From Anthopleura xanthogrammica (taxonomy: Eukaryota > Cnidaria > Anthozoa > Actiniaria > Actiniidae): a stretch of 64,000 bases of DNA. Location of the stretch: the NCBI GenBank assembly GCA_964019055.1, contig OZ025217.1:10181755-10245754 (forward strand), given 5' to 3'. Of this stretch, positions 22,101-31,583 are shown piece after piece. The translations under genes and the position numbers were made by a program. The notes beneath the pieces are model-generated. The model had not been told where the DNA came from. It saw only the letters and a program-made list of their open reading frames with translations, and did not search any database. Positions within the stretch are counted from its first letter, which is position 1; each line of letters opens with the position of its first letter.

Positions 22101-23579
22101 AGCACAGCACAGCACAGCACAGCACAGCACAGCACAGCACAGCACAGCACAGCACAGCACAGCACAGCACAGCACAGCAAAGCACAGCACAGCACAGCAC
22201 AGCACAGCACAGCGCAGCACAGCACAGCACAGCACAGCACAGCACAGCACAGCACAGCACATTGTAGGCAATTCAAGCCGCCTTCCCCTCCTCACATTAA
22301 ATCGGATAGCGTATATCAGATAAACTTTTGATTAATCTACTTATAGTAGCTCTGATATCAACTTAACCTTTGGCCTGATTAGGTATGTCTGATGGGTTTT
22401 ATCAAAATAACTCGAAGTTTTTATCTTATCTTGACTTTTTCTGATCCTTTGCGTGCAGAAACGAAAACAAACGAATAAATTCCGGAACGGAGTAAATTTG
22501 ACTTTGGCTTACAGAATTTCACAGTGATTTCGAAAAGTCAGCCTGACTTTTTGAATTCGGAATTGAGATTTCTTTTCAAACAAACCACAGGTAATTTCCC
22601 TTGGCATTATTTCTTACAGTCAAACGATTGCCGTTTATATAGTCAAGGAATCAGTTCTACTTTCTGAAGCTCAAAGGAAAGTTGGTAAGACACAAGGAGC
22701 CCAATTTAGAGAAAAGTGAAAGATGAAAATAAAATCGCAAAAAAAAAAATCAAATCCAATACTTTTTCCATTCAGGTTCAGATCATGTCCTCCATAACAC
22801 AGACGAATGAAAAAAAATCAACTAGAACATTTTTTTCGATTTTTTTTTCGCCTTTCACATTTTTCTAAATTGGGCTCCCTGCGTTAAAGTGTTTCATAAG
22901 ATTGTGTCTGAATTTAGTTACGAGATAAAAACACAGCTCCGCCATTCTGTGCAATGCTATGCAACACGAGTTGATTCCTAGTCTCTTTTGAAGCGAGCTT
23001 AGACTTGCTCCAAGTCTTGCTCGAGGGTTTTGCGTTGGTAAATTTTAAAAATCACATTTTGGTAGCGTACTTCCGGTTACGACAGCTTTCCGAGAGTTTT
23101 GGCGGGAAAGGACAATTTACTGTCGAAACCCTCGAAAACTGATCTGTCGTAAAAGTAGGTGCGGATTTTCCGAATAATGAAATTTCCAATTCGCCAAAGG
23201 AAAAATATCGCGTGAGACTAGCTTGGAGAACTAAAATCTTTGACAGGAGAAAATGTGCTTAGAAAGGACTTTGTTAAGAGAGTGCCAATGCGATACCCCG
23301 ATTGTCAGTTAACTACTAATTTTTTGGACAATTGTCAGCCATTAACTACTAATTAATTTTACAAACGATGGCCATAATATTTAACCAAATTAACAGAAAT
23401 GTCAGTTAACTGTTAACCGACTTTGATTTGTCAGTTAACTACTAAATTTTAGACCAATTGTCAGTTAACTGTAAACCCCGTTGACATCTTATATTAAGGG
23501 TCTTACCCGATGAATACGAAGATGATGACAACAAAATTCCAACGACCATGAACATTGTACTCTTGAATCCTGGCGCCAT
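14385..23579 (-). CDS. Secreted protein: five LDLa repeats, Arg/Thr-rich mucin-like repeats, CUB domain (10 exons)
   Basis: Gene rebuilt from splice sites and phase. Coding exons in order: 23579..23507 (ATG; signal peptide [19 protein letters not shown]), 21953..21834, 21492..21376, 20345..20229, 19010..18885 and 18375..18259 (one LDLa domain each), 17689..16817 (291 codons, Thr-rich), 16445..16392, 15237..15066 and 14592..14385 (two halves of one CUB domain). Every junction up to the first CUB exon is phase 1 (one base plus two), and each exon length fits. All five LDLa modules keep six Cys and the calcium-box Asp/Glu pattern (for example [10 protein letters not shown]). CUB motifs include [11 protein letters not shown] and YDYLMFLD. 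The last exon either reads through a possible gtaggt donor at 14420 to a TAA at 14385..14387, giving about 658 residues, or splices on to exons I cannot find. No membrane span is seen. LDLa and CUB modules bind protein ligands or calcium outside the cell; a matrix, mucus or pattern-recognition role is inference only. Confidence 0.85.
14596..15000. repeat. (CAA/CAG)n trinucleotide tract inside the CUB-splitting intron
   Basis: Imperfect AAC/AGC triplets fill nearly the whole intron between the two CUB half-exons, beginning only a few tens of bases from the acceptor of the last exon. The poly-Gln/poly-Asn frames on the plus strand are antisense to the gene and not coding. Confidence 0.9.
15485..16215. 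repeat. (CAACAG)n tract with higher-order ~60-bp repeats, intronic
   Basis: About 730 bp of CAA/CAG triplets lie in the intron between exons 16392..16445 and 15066..15237. A repeating sub-pattern (agcaacaacaacaggagcaa then catcaacaacaac) gives a longer-period organisation. The plus-strand poly-Gln open frame is antisense to the gene. Confidence 0.92.
16560..16795. repeat. Dispersed repeat copy (family of 7.4-8.5 kb)
   Basis: It shares gaatactgaatactgcaca-type ends, a central acatgttttacctattgtag block and a gaaatagctgtac end with the elements at 7430-8510, 26695-26960 and 54505-54777. It sits in the intron between the 54-bp exon and the Thr-rich exon. Confidence 0.65.
17845..18035 (+). mobile_element. 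tRNA-derived SINE copy (intronic)
   Basis: Head with a B-box-like GTGGGTTCAACTCCTGC, then body GTTTATTTGATGTGCATGTGTTGTTCT and tail ACCATGCAAGTCGAG, matching the SINE at 2991-3205. It is antisense to the LDLa/CUB gene. Confidence 0.7.
20439..20571. mobile_element. MITE with AGACCCCTTGCACG-type inverted ends
   Basis: The ends read taacccccttgcagcacg and cgtcacgtgcaaggggtcta, inverted imperfectly, each followed inward by a ctcaatttggag motif. Another copy is at 53599-53734 and a half copy at about 63719-63786. It lies just upstream of the third LDLa exon. Confidence 0.65.
20945..21150. repeat. Half copy of the palindromic repeat seen at 58854-59079
   Basis: The block tctctatcattgcaaggtca followed by cgtctcgcttcgatgcaaag and a terminal gactattca matches one arm of the complete palindrome at 58854-59079. 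A further fragment is at about 12985-13075. Confidence 0.65.
21565..21640 (+). mobile_element. SINE head fragment
   Basis: It contains gtagtggtggtacactcgcc and a degenerate B box (gggtcaattccggg), matching the 5' part of the local SINE family. It is truncated after the B box. Confidence 0.55.
21645..21812. repeat. Dispersed repeat, copy 1 (pair with 23297-23487)
   Basis: It starts cccgattgtcagtt and ends gtgtaaaccccattgaca. The internal block ggccataatatttaaccaaa is shared with the copy at 23297-23487. The two copies lie in different introns and bracket the first LDLa exon. Confidence 0.75.
22037..22260. repeat. (AGCAC)n pentanucleotide array, ~45 copies
   Basis: A nearly perfect 5-bp repeat with two single-base variants (AGCAA, GCGCA). 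It lies in the intron just upstream of the first LDLa exon. Open frames through it (CAVLC or STAQH strings) are artefacts. Confidence 0.97.
22694..22880. repeat. Palindromic MITE with poly-A/poly-T flanked core
   Basis: Ends AGGAGCCCAATTTAGAGAAAA and TTTTTCTAAATTGGGCTCCCT are inverted. The interior holds A9 and T8 runs. Located in the first intron of the LDLa/CUB gene. Confidence 0.7.
23297..23487. repeat. Dispersed repeat, copy 2 (pair with 21645-21812)
   Basis: Runs from cccgattgtcagttaact to gtaaaccccgttgaca. It ends only about 20 bp before the donor of the signal-peptide exon (23507). Confidence 0.75.
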
Positions 23580-23854
23580 ATTGAGTCACTTCTGCGAAGA
23601 TAACAAAATGTAAATCAGAGGGGGAGGAGTAGGGCAAATAGGAAATACGGAAAAAAAGATTCTGATTTCACTTCATCCCTTGTTTTTTAATTGTTTTTTT
23701 TTTTCTCCGTTACGATCGGGACTATTGTTTTGCCAAATTTCTTTAGAATCGTATTTGGAGAAGTAATCGGAATATGTTCGAAATATTGATGCTTTACACG
23801 ACGCCATGTTGGAACTTCACACAATTGAGTTTGTTTTTTTGCTCAGATTAACGT

Positions 23855-23963
23855 AGACTGATTCCATAAACCGCAGTTTTCACTCATCTGTAGGTGAAGG
23901 TTGCTCAACTAGTGGGGGAAAAACGACAGAGAATGAACTGGGACCGACTTATGGAATCAGTCT
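23855..23963. repeat. 109-bp MITE-like inverted repeat
   Basis: Ends AGACTGATTCCATAA and TTATGGAATCAGTCT are perfect 15-bp inverted repeats. It lies about 275 bp upstream of the LDLa/CUB start codon, so it could sit in that gene's promoter. Confidence 0.8.
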
Positions 23964-25640
23964 ATTAGATTAACGTATCTTATAGCGTTTTTCTAAATAT
24001 TTTTTAAGTGTTGATTCTATAGGCTTTTAACATTAATGCATGAAATCCTTAGCCTCACATACGTCCATCTGGCTCTGATCACATGATTCGCATACTTATA
24101 TTCAGAGGCTTTTGTACATTAAACCAACACACATTTTAAATGTGAAGCTGGCTGGTTTTACCTTATAAGGCGTGTAAAAGCTTGTTTGGCAGCAAAAAGC
24201 CCGTGCATAGAAGTATGTGAAACATTAAATGTGGCCAGAGCTTCATGAACGTGAAGGACTTGATGCATAAATATTAAGAAAAGCCTATAAACTGTATTTT
24301 GCTTGGAAAGGTCAGGTTGCATACTAATTCTGGTCAGCGGCAAGTTGACTCATGACCTTGCTGTCTCGACATGTTAGTAATCACTCTTAAGCCCACTCTA
24401 AATTAATTCCGATTGGTCATATTTCTTCCTATAATTAAATCAATCCGGTCTTTAAAACATTCCTAAATGATTCACATACAAATATCAGCTCTTCAGAAAT
24501 CATAAAATGCATTTTAGGATGATAAAATTATCTGAGAGTAACGGAATTCGATGTCGGCTTTGTTTACTCTTGAGCTGTATAAGTGTAGCTCTTACTAGCT
24601 TCTCGAAGCACAGAGCATATCCATCGCATGGAGATTGACCTTAGAATACTTCAAAGGATGAAAATATAACCTCGTTACAACTGCTACAACTATCTCTATC
24701 ACACATGGTAAAAAAATGTTTGCTTTATCTAAATATTCTGTCGCTAAGAACCAGCTTATTGTTGCTGGATTTTTTCTTGAAAGAAGATATTTACAAATTC
24801 AGTTCCCCATTATTGAGAATTCCTTAATAAAGTGCAGTGAATCACTGAATCAAGCCAAATAAGAACCCACACAAGACTAGAGCAACTGTTAGGAGCTTAA
24901 CATACCTGTTAATCTAAATCCAGTAGCTAAAAACCTCACAAAAGCAAGAATAGCTTGCCTTGGGTATAAATGGTCTTTTCTTTTCTTATCTTCTAGTTGT
25001 AAATCCCCAGTAATAGGAAACGCCGACAGAATTCAGTTCTGTACTGAGCTAGTACGATAAAGCATCAATCAGCTAATTGCTACAGATGAAAACAATCCGT
25101 CATTCGAGGTCAGGACTTCATGTCTAGCAAAAAGTGATAACACGAGAGCAGATTCGCGCCAATGAGAGGAGCGATTGTCGTCTAGGGTTTGGTTTCCATA
25201 GAGATATTAAGTTACCCTCTCGACATGGAACATGACCTCGATTATCACCTAGTTGCATATAACTCGATGAAACTTCGAGTCAACGTTAACATCAACATTA
25301 ATGATTAATGTTCAAGAGCCTTTAATACTTTCTACATACGTGTATTCAGGATCAAACTTCAATCACTAAATACATTGTTGGAGAACGTTCAAAGGGGGAG
25401 GGCTGGTGGAAATGAGGGTAGGGTTATTGTTTTTCATGCCAATTCAAAGGGAGGGTCTTAATAATTTGTTCAAGCCTTCTTGGGGGGCATGCACTATTTT
25501 AGACGTTGGTCAGGAAAATAAAAAAGGGAAACTTGAAATATATGATAATAAACAAAATTACGAGAAGATTTGTAATTTTTTTATAATTTGAGTATATTTC
25601 GGCCTTTCTCGGAAATTTGAAATAATAATAATTAATTATT
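23964..25640. other. Intergenic, no feature seen
   Basis: AT-rich DNA without a convincing gene, RNA or repeat boundary. Confidence 0.4.
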
Positions 25641-25644
25641 AGAT

Positions 25645-25910
25645 CAATCCATCCATCCATCCAAACATCCACCCACCCATCCACCCACCCATCCATCTAT
25701 CCACCCATCCACCCATCCATCCATCCATCCATCATTCCATCCATCCATCCATCATTCCATCCATCCACCCACCCACCCATCCATCCATCCATCCATCCAT
25801 CCATCCATCCATCCATCCATCCATCCATCCATCCATCCATCCATCCATCCATCCATCCATCCATCCATCCATCCATCCATCCATATCCATCCATCCATCC
25901 ATATCCATCA
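25645..25910. repeat. (CCAT)n tetranucleotide array
   Basis: CCAT/CCAC repeats with ATT and ATATCC slips; the same family as the array at 8999-9472 on the other strand. Confidence 0.96.
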
Positions 25911-26694
25911 TGAAAGAGAAGATATTTACTACTATATTTTAGTTATTAGATTTCAAAATAAGTACCAATCGTCTGGCTAATTTCAGTTATCAATAGCTTA
26001 TTGTATACACAACGTGCCCGCCGAATTTTACCCCGTTATGAGTTCTTTACACCCCGGGAAAATTACTAACACAAAATGATGTTGCAGCTCTTAATATAAA
26101 TACTTTGGCCAAATATGATATATTGTAGTTCTTGTGTTCTTTAGCTTATCTTTTCGTTATATAAACAGCCAAGAACGTACATTTTAACCTCAGGCAAAGT
26201 CTATGGTCCTTTATTGATCTATTTATCCGTCTGGGATGCTGGCGTGGTCTTCGCGACAAATTCCTTGTAATTACGATATAATTAGTTTTTAATTATAACT
26301 TGGGAATCCTTTTTTAGAAGAAAATCTTGAGAAAATTCAACTACAGTTTTAGTTTTTGCTCGATAATACGGCGTGAAAAAAAGAAAGTCTCATTAGCAAA
26401 CACACCGAAATTTTTGATGGTGAGAAATTTATCTTTGAATTTTTAAAGCCTTTACAGAAAGAAATGTTGTTCAAGCTAGCAATGATTTCTTATACCTTAA
26501 TGAATAAACCAGACAATAGTTAGATGATATGGAGTTTGAAAAATGAATTAGGGAATTTTGCGGTTATTATGTAACAGATTAGTCGCATTTTATCGTATTT
26601 TGTAGTCCATACAAATTAATCGTTCTTCCTCTCTCTATACAAAAAATCGTATCCTAAATTCAAATGCTGACGTCGAAAGTTTAAACACGTGCCC

Positions 26695-26960
26695 TGGGAT
26701 AGTAAAGAAAAGTATTCTGTATTTCTACAAAAAGAGATATATTGGCTACAATAGGTAAAACATGTTGGTTTAGCCTGGTTTTGGCTTCTTAAAGACTCTC
26801 GTTATAATTTACCGCGATGACTCAAGCTGTAATTCACTATGCAAAGTAAAGAAAAGTATTCTGTTTTTGTACATAAAGAGATGTATTGGCTACAATAGGT
26901 TTTGATTTTGATTCGACGATTGAAATTTGGAGCACCCACACGGTTTAGCCTGGTTTGGCT
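26695..26960. repeat. Dispersed repeat copy (family of 7.4-8.5 kb), interrupted
   Basis: Two units with aagtattctgtatttctac, ggctacaataggt and ataatttaccgcgatgactc. The second unit is broken by unrelated DNA around 26900-26940. Confidence 0.65.
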
Positions 26961-28640
26961 TCTTAAAGACTCCACCATGACTCGAGACTTAGATTGAGAA
27001 TTCAAAAGAGTACCTGTTTTAAGATTACTCTACAAAGACATTTGAAAAGTATATTCTCTAAGTGAGGCTTCGTTCATTTTCGTGGCTCTCACTAAACAAG
27101 TTGAAAAGAATAACCATCTTGGCGACTTTTAGTCAAAACATCTTGTGTTCTGTGGTCGTGTTTTGGCGCGAGCTGATCTGTTGTGCGGTTTGAGTTTCTC
27201 TTAATGATGTTTCATTAAAGTTATAACAGTTGGTCAAGGACAGGAATTTGATACTGTTACTATTATGTATTAAGTTCCGAAATCCGGTAAGGAAAATAAC
27301 GCGGAGGTGGTCTATCTGTACAAGAAAGACGGCCACTCGCTATTACAGGACAGTACCTTTACTATCAAAACTTCGCCAACTGGTTAGATAAAAATTTCAG
27401 GTAGAAAAAAAATCAGAAAAAATAATGCAAATATTTATACATATTGTAGAAAAATCTCGAAGGAATTTCGACAGGTGATGACGTCATGATGGTGTTGCGT
27501 TAGAAATGTGGTCAACATATAACAAAAGTGCAGCAAAGTGCTTGTTTTGTAAGATAAAATGGAAGCAAGGTTAATAAACACTCGAAGGAATAGACTCCTT
27601 CATTTTAGTCAAAATATTGCCTATGTACACCCATGTATTTCCACAAAACCGCCATTCCCTTTAGTGTCATTTCTTTCTCTAATAAGGTTTTCTAAGAAGT
27701 TGCATGCCGTTACTTAACTTAAGGTGTAAATAAGATACAAATCCCAGATTTTTGACAATGTGAATGTGGAATAATCAACCCCAATTTCCTCCTAAAGATA
27801 CTAGCTTGTTAGTTTCATATTTCCCCAACCCCTCTTGCAGAGGATTATCTGTTAAGCGGTCAGCTGATTACATATGTTTTGAGATTTGGCTTTTGAAACT
27901 ATTTACATTATCAGCTTGTACAAAAATAGTCAGGCAAAGAGTTCCATAGATTTACAGTTCTTGGTGATAGTTTGACCTGAGTCTTTATTTATTCGTTTGT
28001 TTATCTGTTTTTCTCTCTTTTCTATCAGGTACATTGCACCGCTGTGTTTTATATCCCCACATATTTCATGCTTTGAATATTTTAGTGTTTTTCATGTAAT
28101 CTCGCACCTTCAGTTGCTCTTCTTGTCTTTCTCATGCATTTCCCATCCTCCCCTCGCCTCGCCTTGTCGCTGTCATTTCGAGAGCTCCGTCAGGTCTAGT
28201 TCATTTCAATACTCCAATACTCCAAAAGTTTTCGCTGATGTTTTTAACCAAATACGTTTTAGCGTAACGGTATATCTGCCAATTTCAGCCGCCATTTTGA
28301 ATTGTTTGAATTTGATGAAAGATTTGACATTGGCCTCCGTGCTACCTCAATCAACATTGCCGCCATGTCTTTTGTAATTTAATTCTGATTGCAAACCACT
28401 TGATTAACTTGTAAAATGATACAACAAGATTGATGCCAGGGGATTTTCTAGCCAATGTCTCAAAGAAACAAAAGAAATAAGTGACGCCTTCGTTTTGCGC
28501 AGCTCTCGTGGTTAGACCAAGCCGCGCACACTATAACCACCACCTGTGCTGTGGAATGAAGACTCCAAGATTGTTGTTTATGTGTTACCTTATGTACCGG
28601 GGAAATATTCGAATAGGGTGCGACTACTCTGCCCTGACTT
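26961..28640. other. Intergenic, no gene identified
   Basis: Short open frames only; none shows a domain, splice-supported extension or signal peptide. The 126-codon frame at 27997-28377 is Phe/Ser/Leu-rich without recognisable motifs, and I do not call it. Confidence 0.4.
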
Positions 28641-28649
28641 TTTGGGAAT

Positions 28650-28830
28650 CAAGGGTGGCGTAGCGGCAGTACACTCGCCTCTCCCCTCCGGGTTTCGAAT
28701 GCTGGACTCGGCATCACGTGTGAGTAGAGTTTGTTAGGTCTCTCCCTTGATTCGAGGGTTTTTCTCCGAGTTCTATGCCTTTCCCCTCGCAAAACCTAAC
28801 ATGCTAAATTCCAATTCGATCTGTGAGTTT
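28650..28830 (+). mobile_element. tRNA-derived SINE copy
   Basis: A-box-like gggtggcgtagcggcagtac, B-box-like gggtttcgaatgctgg, then gtgtgagtagagtttgttag and a ctctcccttgattcgaggg body. Better preserved at its 5' end than most copies here. Confidence 0.75.
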
Positions 28831-29011
28831 AGCTAATAAATGTTTCTTCGAGTTTGAAATATAGATTGAAAGGCGGGAGTTTTACCGTGAAAATCTCGAA
28901 TATCTGAGCATGTTTCATTCATTCATTCTTTAACTTGTCGAGCGTTTTTAACATGAGCCTCGTTGCTCGGAAGATTGGGCGACCACTTCCCACGTCATCG
29001 ACTTTAAATCA

Positions 29012-29014
<3 letters not shown>

Positions 29015-29047
<33 letters not shown>

Positions 29048-29125
29048 ATCATCATCATTATTATTATTATTATTATTATTAATATCATCATCATCATCAT
29101 TATTATTATTATTATTATTATTCAT
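29015..29125. repeat. (ATT)n/(ATC)n trinucleotide tract
   Basis: Alternating ATT and ATC blocks; the Leu-rich open frame across it is low complexity. Confidence 0.93.
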
Positions 29126-29267
29126 TCGCTTACTTATCAAAGAAGACACACACTCAAAAAAACGAGCAATTGATCAATGATCCCAGTATTTCGATAAATA
29201 AAAATAAGACAAATTAAATTAAGATACAATCTAAATATATCGAAAGTTTTCGTGCTTTCTGACTGTC

Positions 29268-29450
29268 AATCGTGGAAGTTTAATATCTAAACCACATGAG
29301 TGAGTTGGGTTTGTTTGATGTGTTGTTCTATGCCTTGCCACGAGGTTTTTCCTCCTGGTTCTTCTGTTTTCTTTCCTCCATAAAAATCAACACGCGAGTT
29401 GAGTGTTGTGTGTTGTAAATACAGAATGTAGTGGTAGTGCGTGTGGAGCG
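29268..29450 (+). mobile_element. SINE body and tail copy
   Basis: It carries gggtttgtttgatgtgttgt, a cacgaggtttttcctcctgg block and the tail aatacagaatgtagtggtag. The tail matches, in the opposite orientation, the tail at about 2995-3025. The tRNA-like head is degraded. Confidence 0.65.
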
Positions 29451-30341
29451 GGAAAATGGTTGTAAAATATAGGTTTTTTCTTTTAATTTATAAGATAATA
29501 AGCAGCTAATGAAGGATCTTACTTACCTCTCTTTTGTTTGTTTCTTGCTGCTTTACTACAAGCTAAGCCAGACTGAAACGAGCGACAAAATGGCTGCACC
29601 GCGAGCTACACCACAAAACGCTGTAACTTTACCCCCAGAAATAACAGCTTCTGTTTTACTCCAAAATTAAATCCGCTCTATGAAGTCGATTAACAACCTG
29701 CAACAATAAAGAAATTAGCGAACTAACATGTAAATATGTTCGTGCAAGTTGGAAGACGTTCACGATTCCATGATTTACTGCACGTATACAAGGTACAGAA
29801 TGCCGAAACACTGGAATGGCTTCCAATCGATTTTGCTTGTCTCGTCCAATCATTAATGTCAGTGCAGTTAGCTGTGGTCAAAGTACGGTGCCGACATGAC
29901 AAAAAAGATAGCTGGGTCTTTGCGCATGCTTGCAAGAATGAAAAAAGAATGAAGTATAAAAATCCGATAAATCCAGCTATATATAAGGTAGGTTTTTTAA
30001 AATTTATTTTTGTTGATCAATTTAGCCACCATACCTCCAGACGCAGTGCTGAAGCGCAGTATGGTAGCGCGAAGCATTTACAGCTATGCTGGAGATTTCT
30101 GCCCCGACAACAATATCCCTGGATTTACAGACTGATCAGGAAGCTCGGCTGATGCCTAAGGGAGAGGTTAGTTGGCCCCCAAGACCGTAGATGATTAACC
30201 CCTTGCCATGACCAGCAGACACGACATGTCGCTTGTCTAAGAACGCATGATCATTCCTTTCCATGTGGGATCCCTTTTGAACAAGTACCTCCATTGAATA
30301 TAGAACGACCACGACCACCCAGCTAAACATGTGGCTTTCGA

Positions 30342-30342
30342 C

Positions 30343-30397
<55 letters not shown>

Positions 30398-30432
30398 TAA
30401 TAATAATAAACAATAATAATATAATAATAATA
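30342..30432. repeat. (AAT)n microsatellite
   Basis: About 30 AAT triplets with minor interruptions. Confidence 0.95.
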
Positions 30433-31002
30433 ATTTAATTCTAGCGCATCACATCGAATGTTCTTATATGATATAAAAATTATAATGTAATAAACGTGAT
30501 ATAAATGTGAATAAATATATATGTATACTGAGTTTCAGTATCTTCTCAGTCGTCATCTTCTTACGTAATAGTACCACCACAGGGAACCCAAACTCCGTTT
30601 TAGTGTCAGTATATTACAATAACCAGCTGGTCTGAAATAGTGACAAAGAAATGACGTCACTGCAAAACTAAGGTGTCATGAAGCCAGCAAAAATCGACTT
30701 ACGAAAATAGATAACTGAGATAAATCTAGATTTTTAGGAGAGGTTATTGATATTTTGTATAAAATTAGTATGATATTCGTCATTTAAAATTAGTGAGAAA
30801 ATAGGCTAAAGAATTAACCGTTTCCAGAGTCTTCTGTGCTATTTAAGTATTAAGTTATTAATTATTATTGAGTGGGAAAATATAATCGAGAAATAAGCGT
30901 ACGTGTACCGATTTTCTCGATTCTGATTGGCTATCATTTTTCTCAGATCTGGAAAATTTCGTAAGTGTATTAGGTTGGTTCCAGCTGCTGAGCGCTAGAA
31001 CA

Positions 31003-31150
31003 ACCAAACGCGCAAAGCATTGTTGATCAAAATTGCGGCCTTTCACTAGTTGTTTAGAAAATCATTTCAGTCTCGAGTAGTTTTTAGATCAATCAGATAA
31101 AATATCACTCTCATTAAGAGTTTTGGACTTTTTTGAGACTTAAAATGTAT
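31003..31150. repeat. Dispersed repeat fragment
   Basis: The blocks aacgcgcaaagcattg and aaatatcactct match about 45055-45150. Its other end (gagttttggact..gagactta) matches, inverted, 12216-12256 next to the nested MITE. Confidence 0.5.
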
Positions 31151-31583
31151 TGTCGATAGTTTTCAGGTAGAAAAAAGTGCTTGAAAGCACCTGAGGGCCG
31201 GCCATAAAAAATCACAACTGAACGGACGGTGATTGGTTAGAAAATTAAATGCCGCTCAGCTGGGTCTCCTTTTGACATGTTCAGTAGCAAACCAAGGTCT
31301 AGATCAGGTATAACACGAGAGAGGCAGTGAGGCAGGTTACTAGCCATATATTCTACGCATAATTTATTCTGTATAATCCTTAGCAAGAGAGAGTAATTAA
31401 AAATTGATGTATCCATTTTGTAATTAGGTCGTTATATAATCCCTCAATTAAGCTACAATAGTTCATAAGCTACACTTTTTCCAGACAGCTGCATTTTAAG
31501 AACAAGAGGTGTCACGTACAAGAGGTAATTTCAGTTTGAAAAACTCTAAACTCGAAGCTGTACCGCCGCAGTGGTGGCTCGCT

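Noticed and set aside
21772..22295. Cys-rich CAVLC protein frames
   Set aside because: They come from the AGCAC pentamer array; only the LDLa exon at their end is real.
29736..30152. 138-residue plus-strand frame
   Set aside because: No domain, biased composition and surrounding repeats; insufficient support for a gene.
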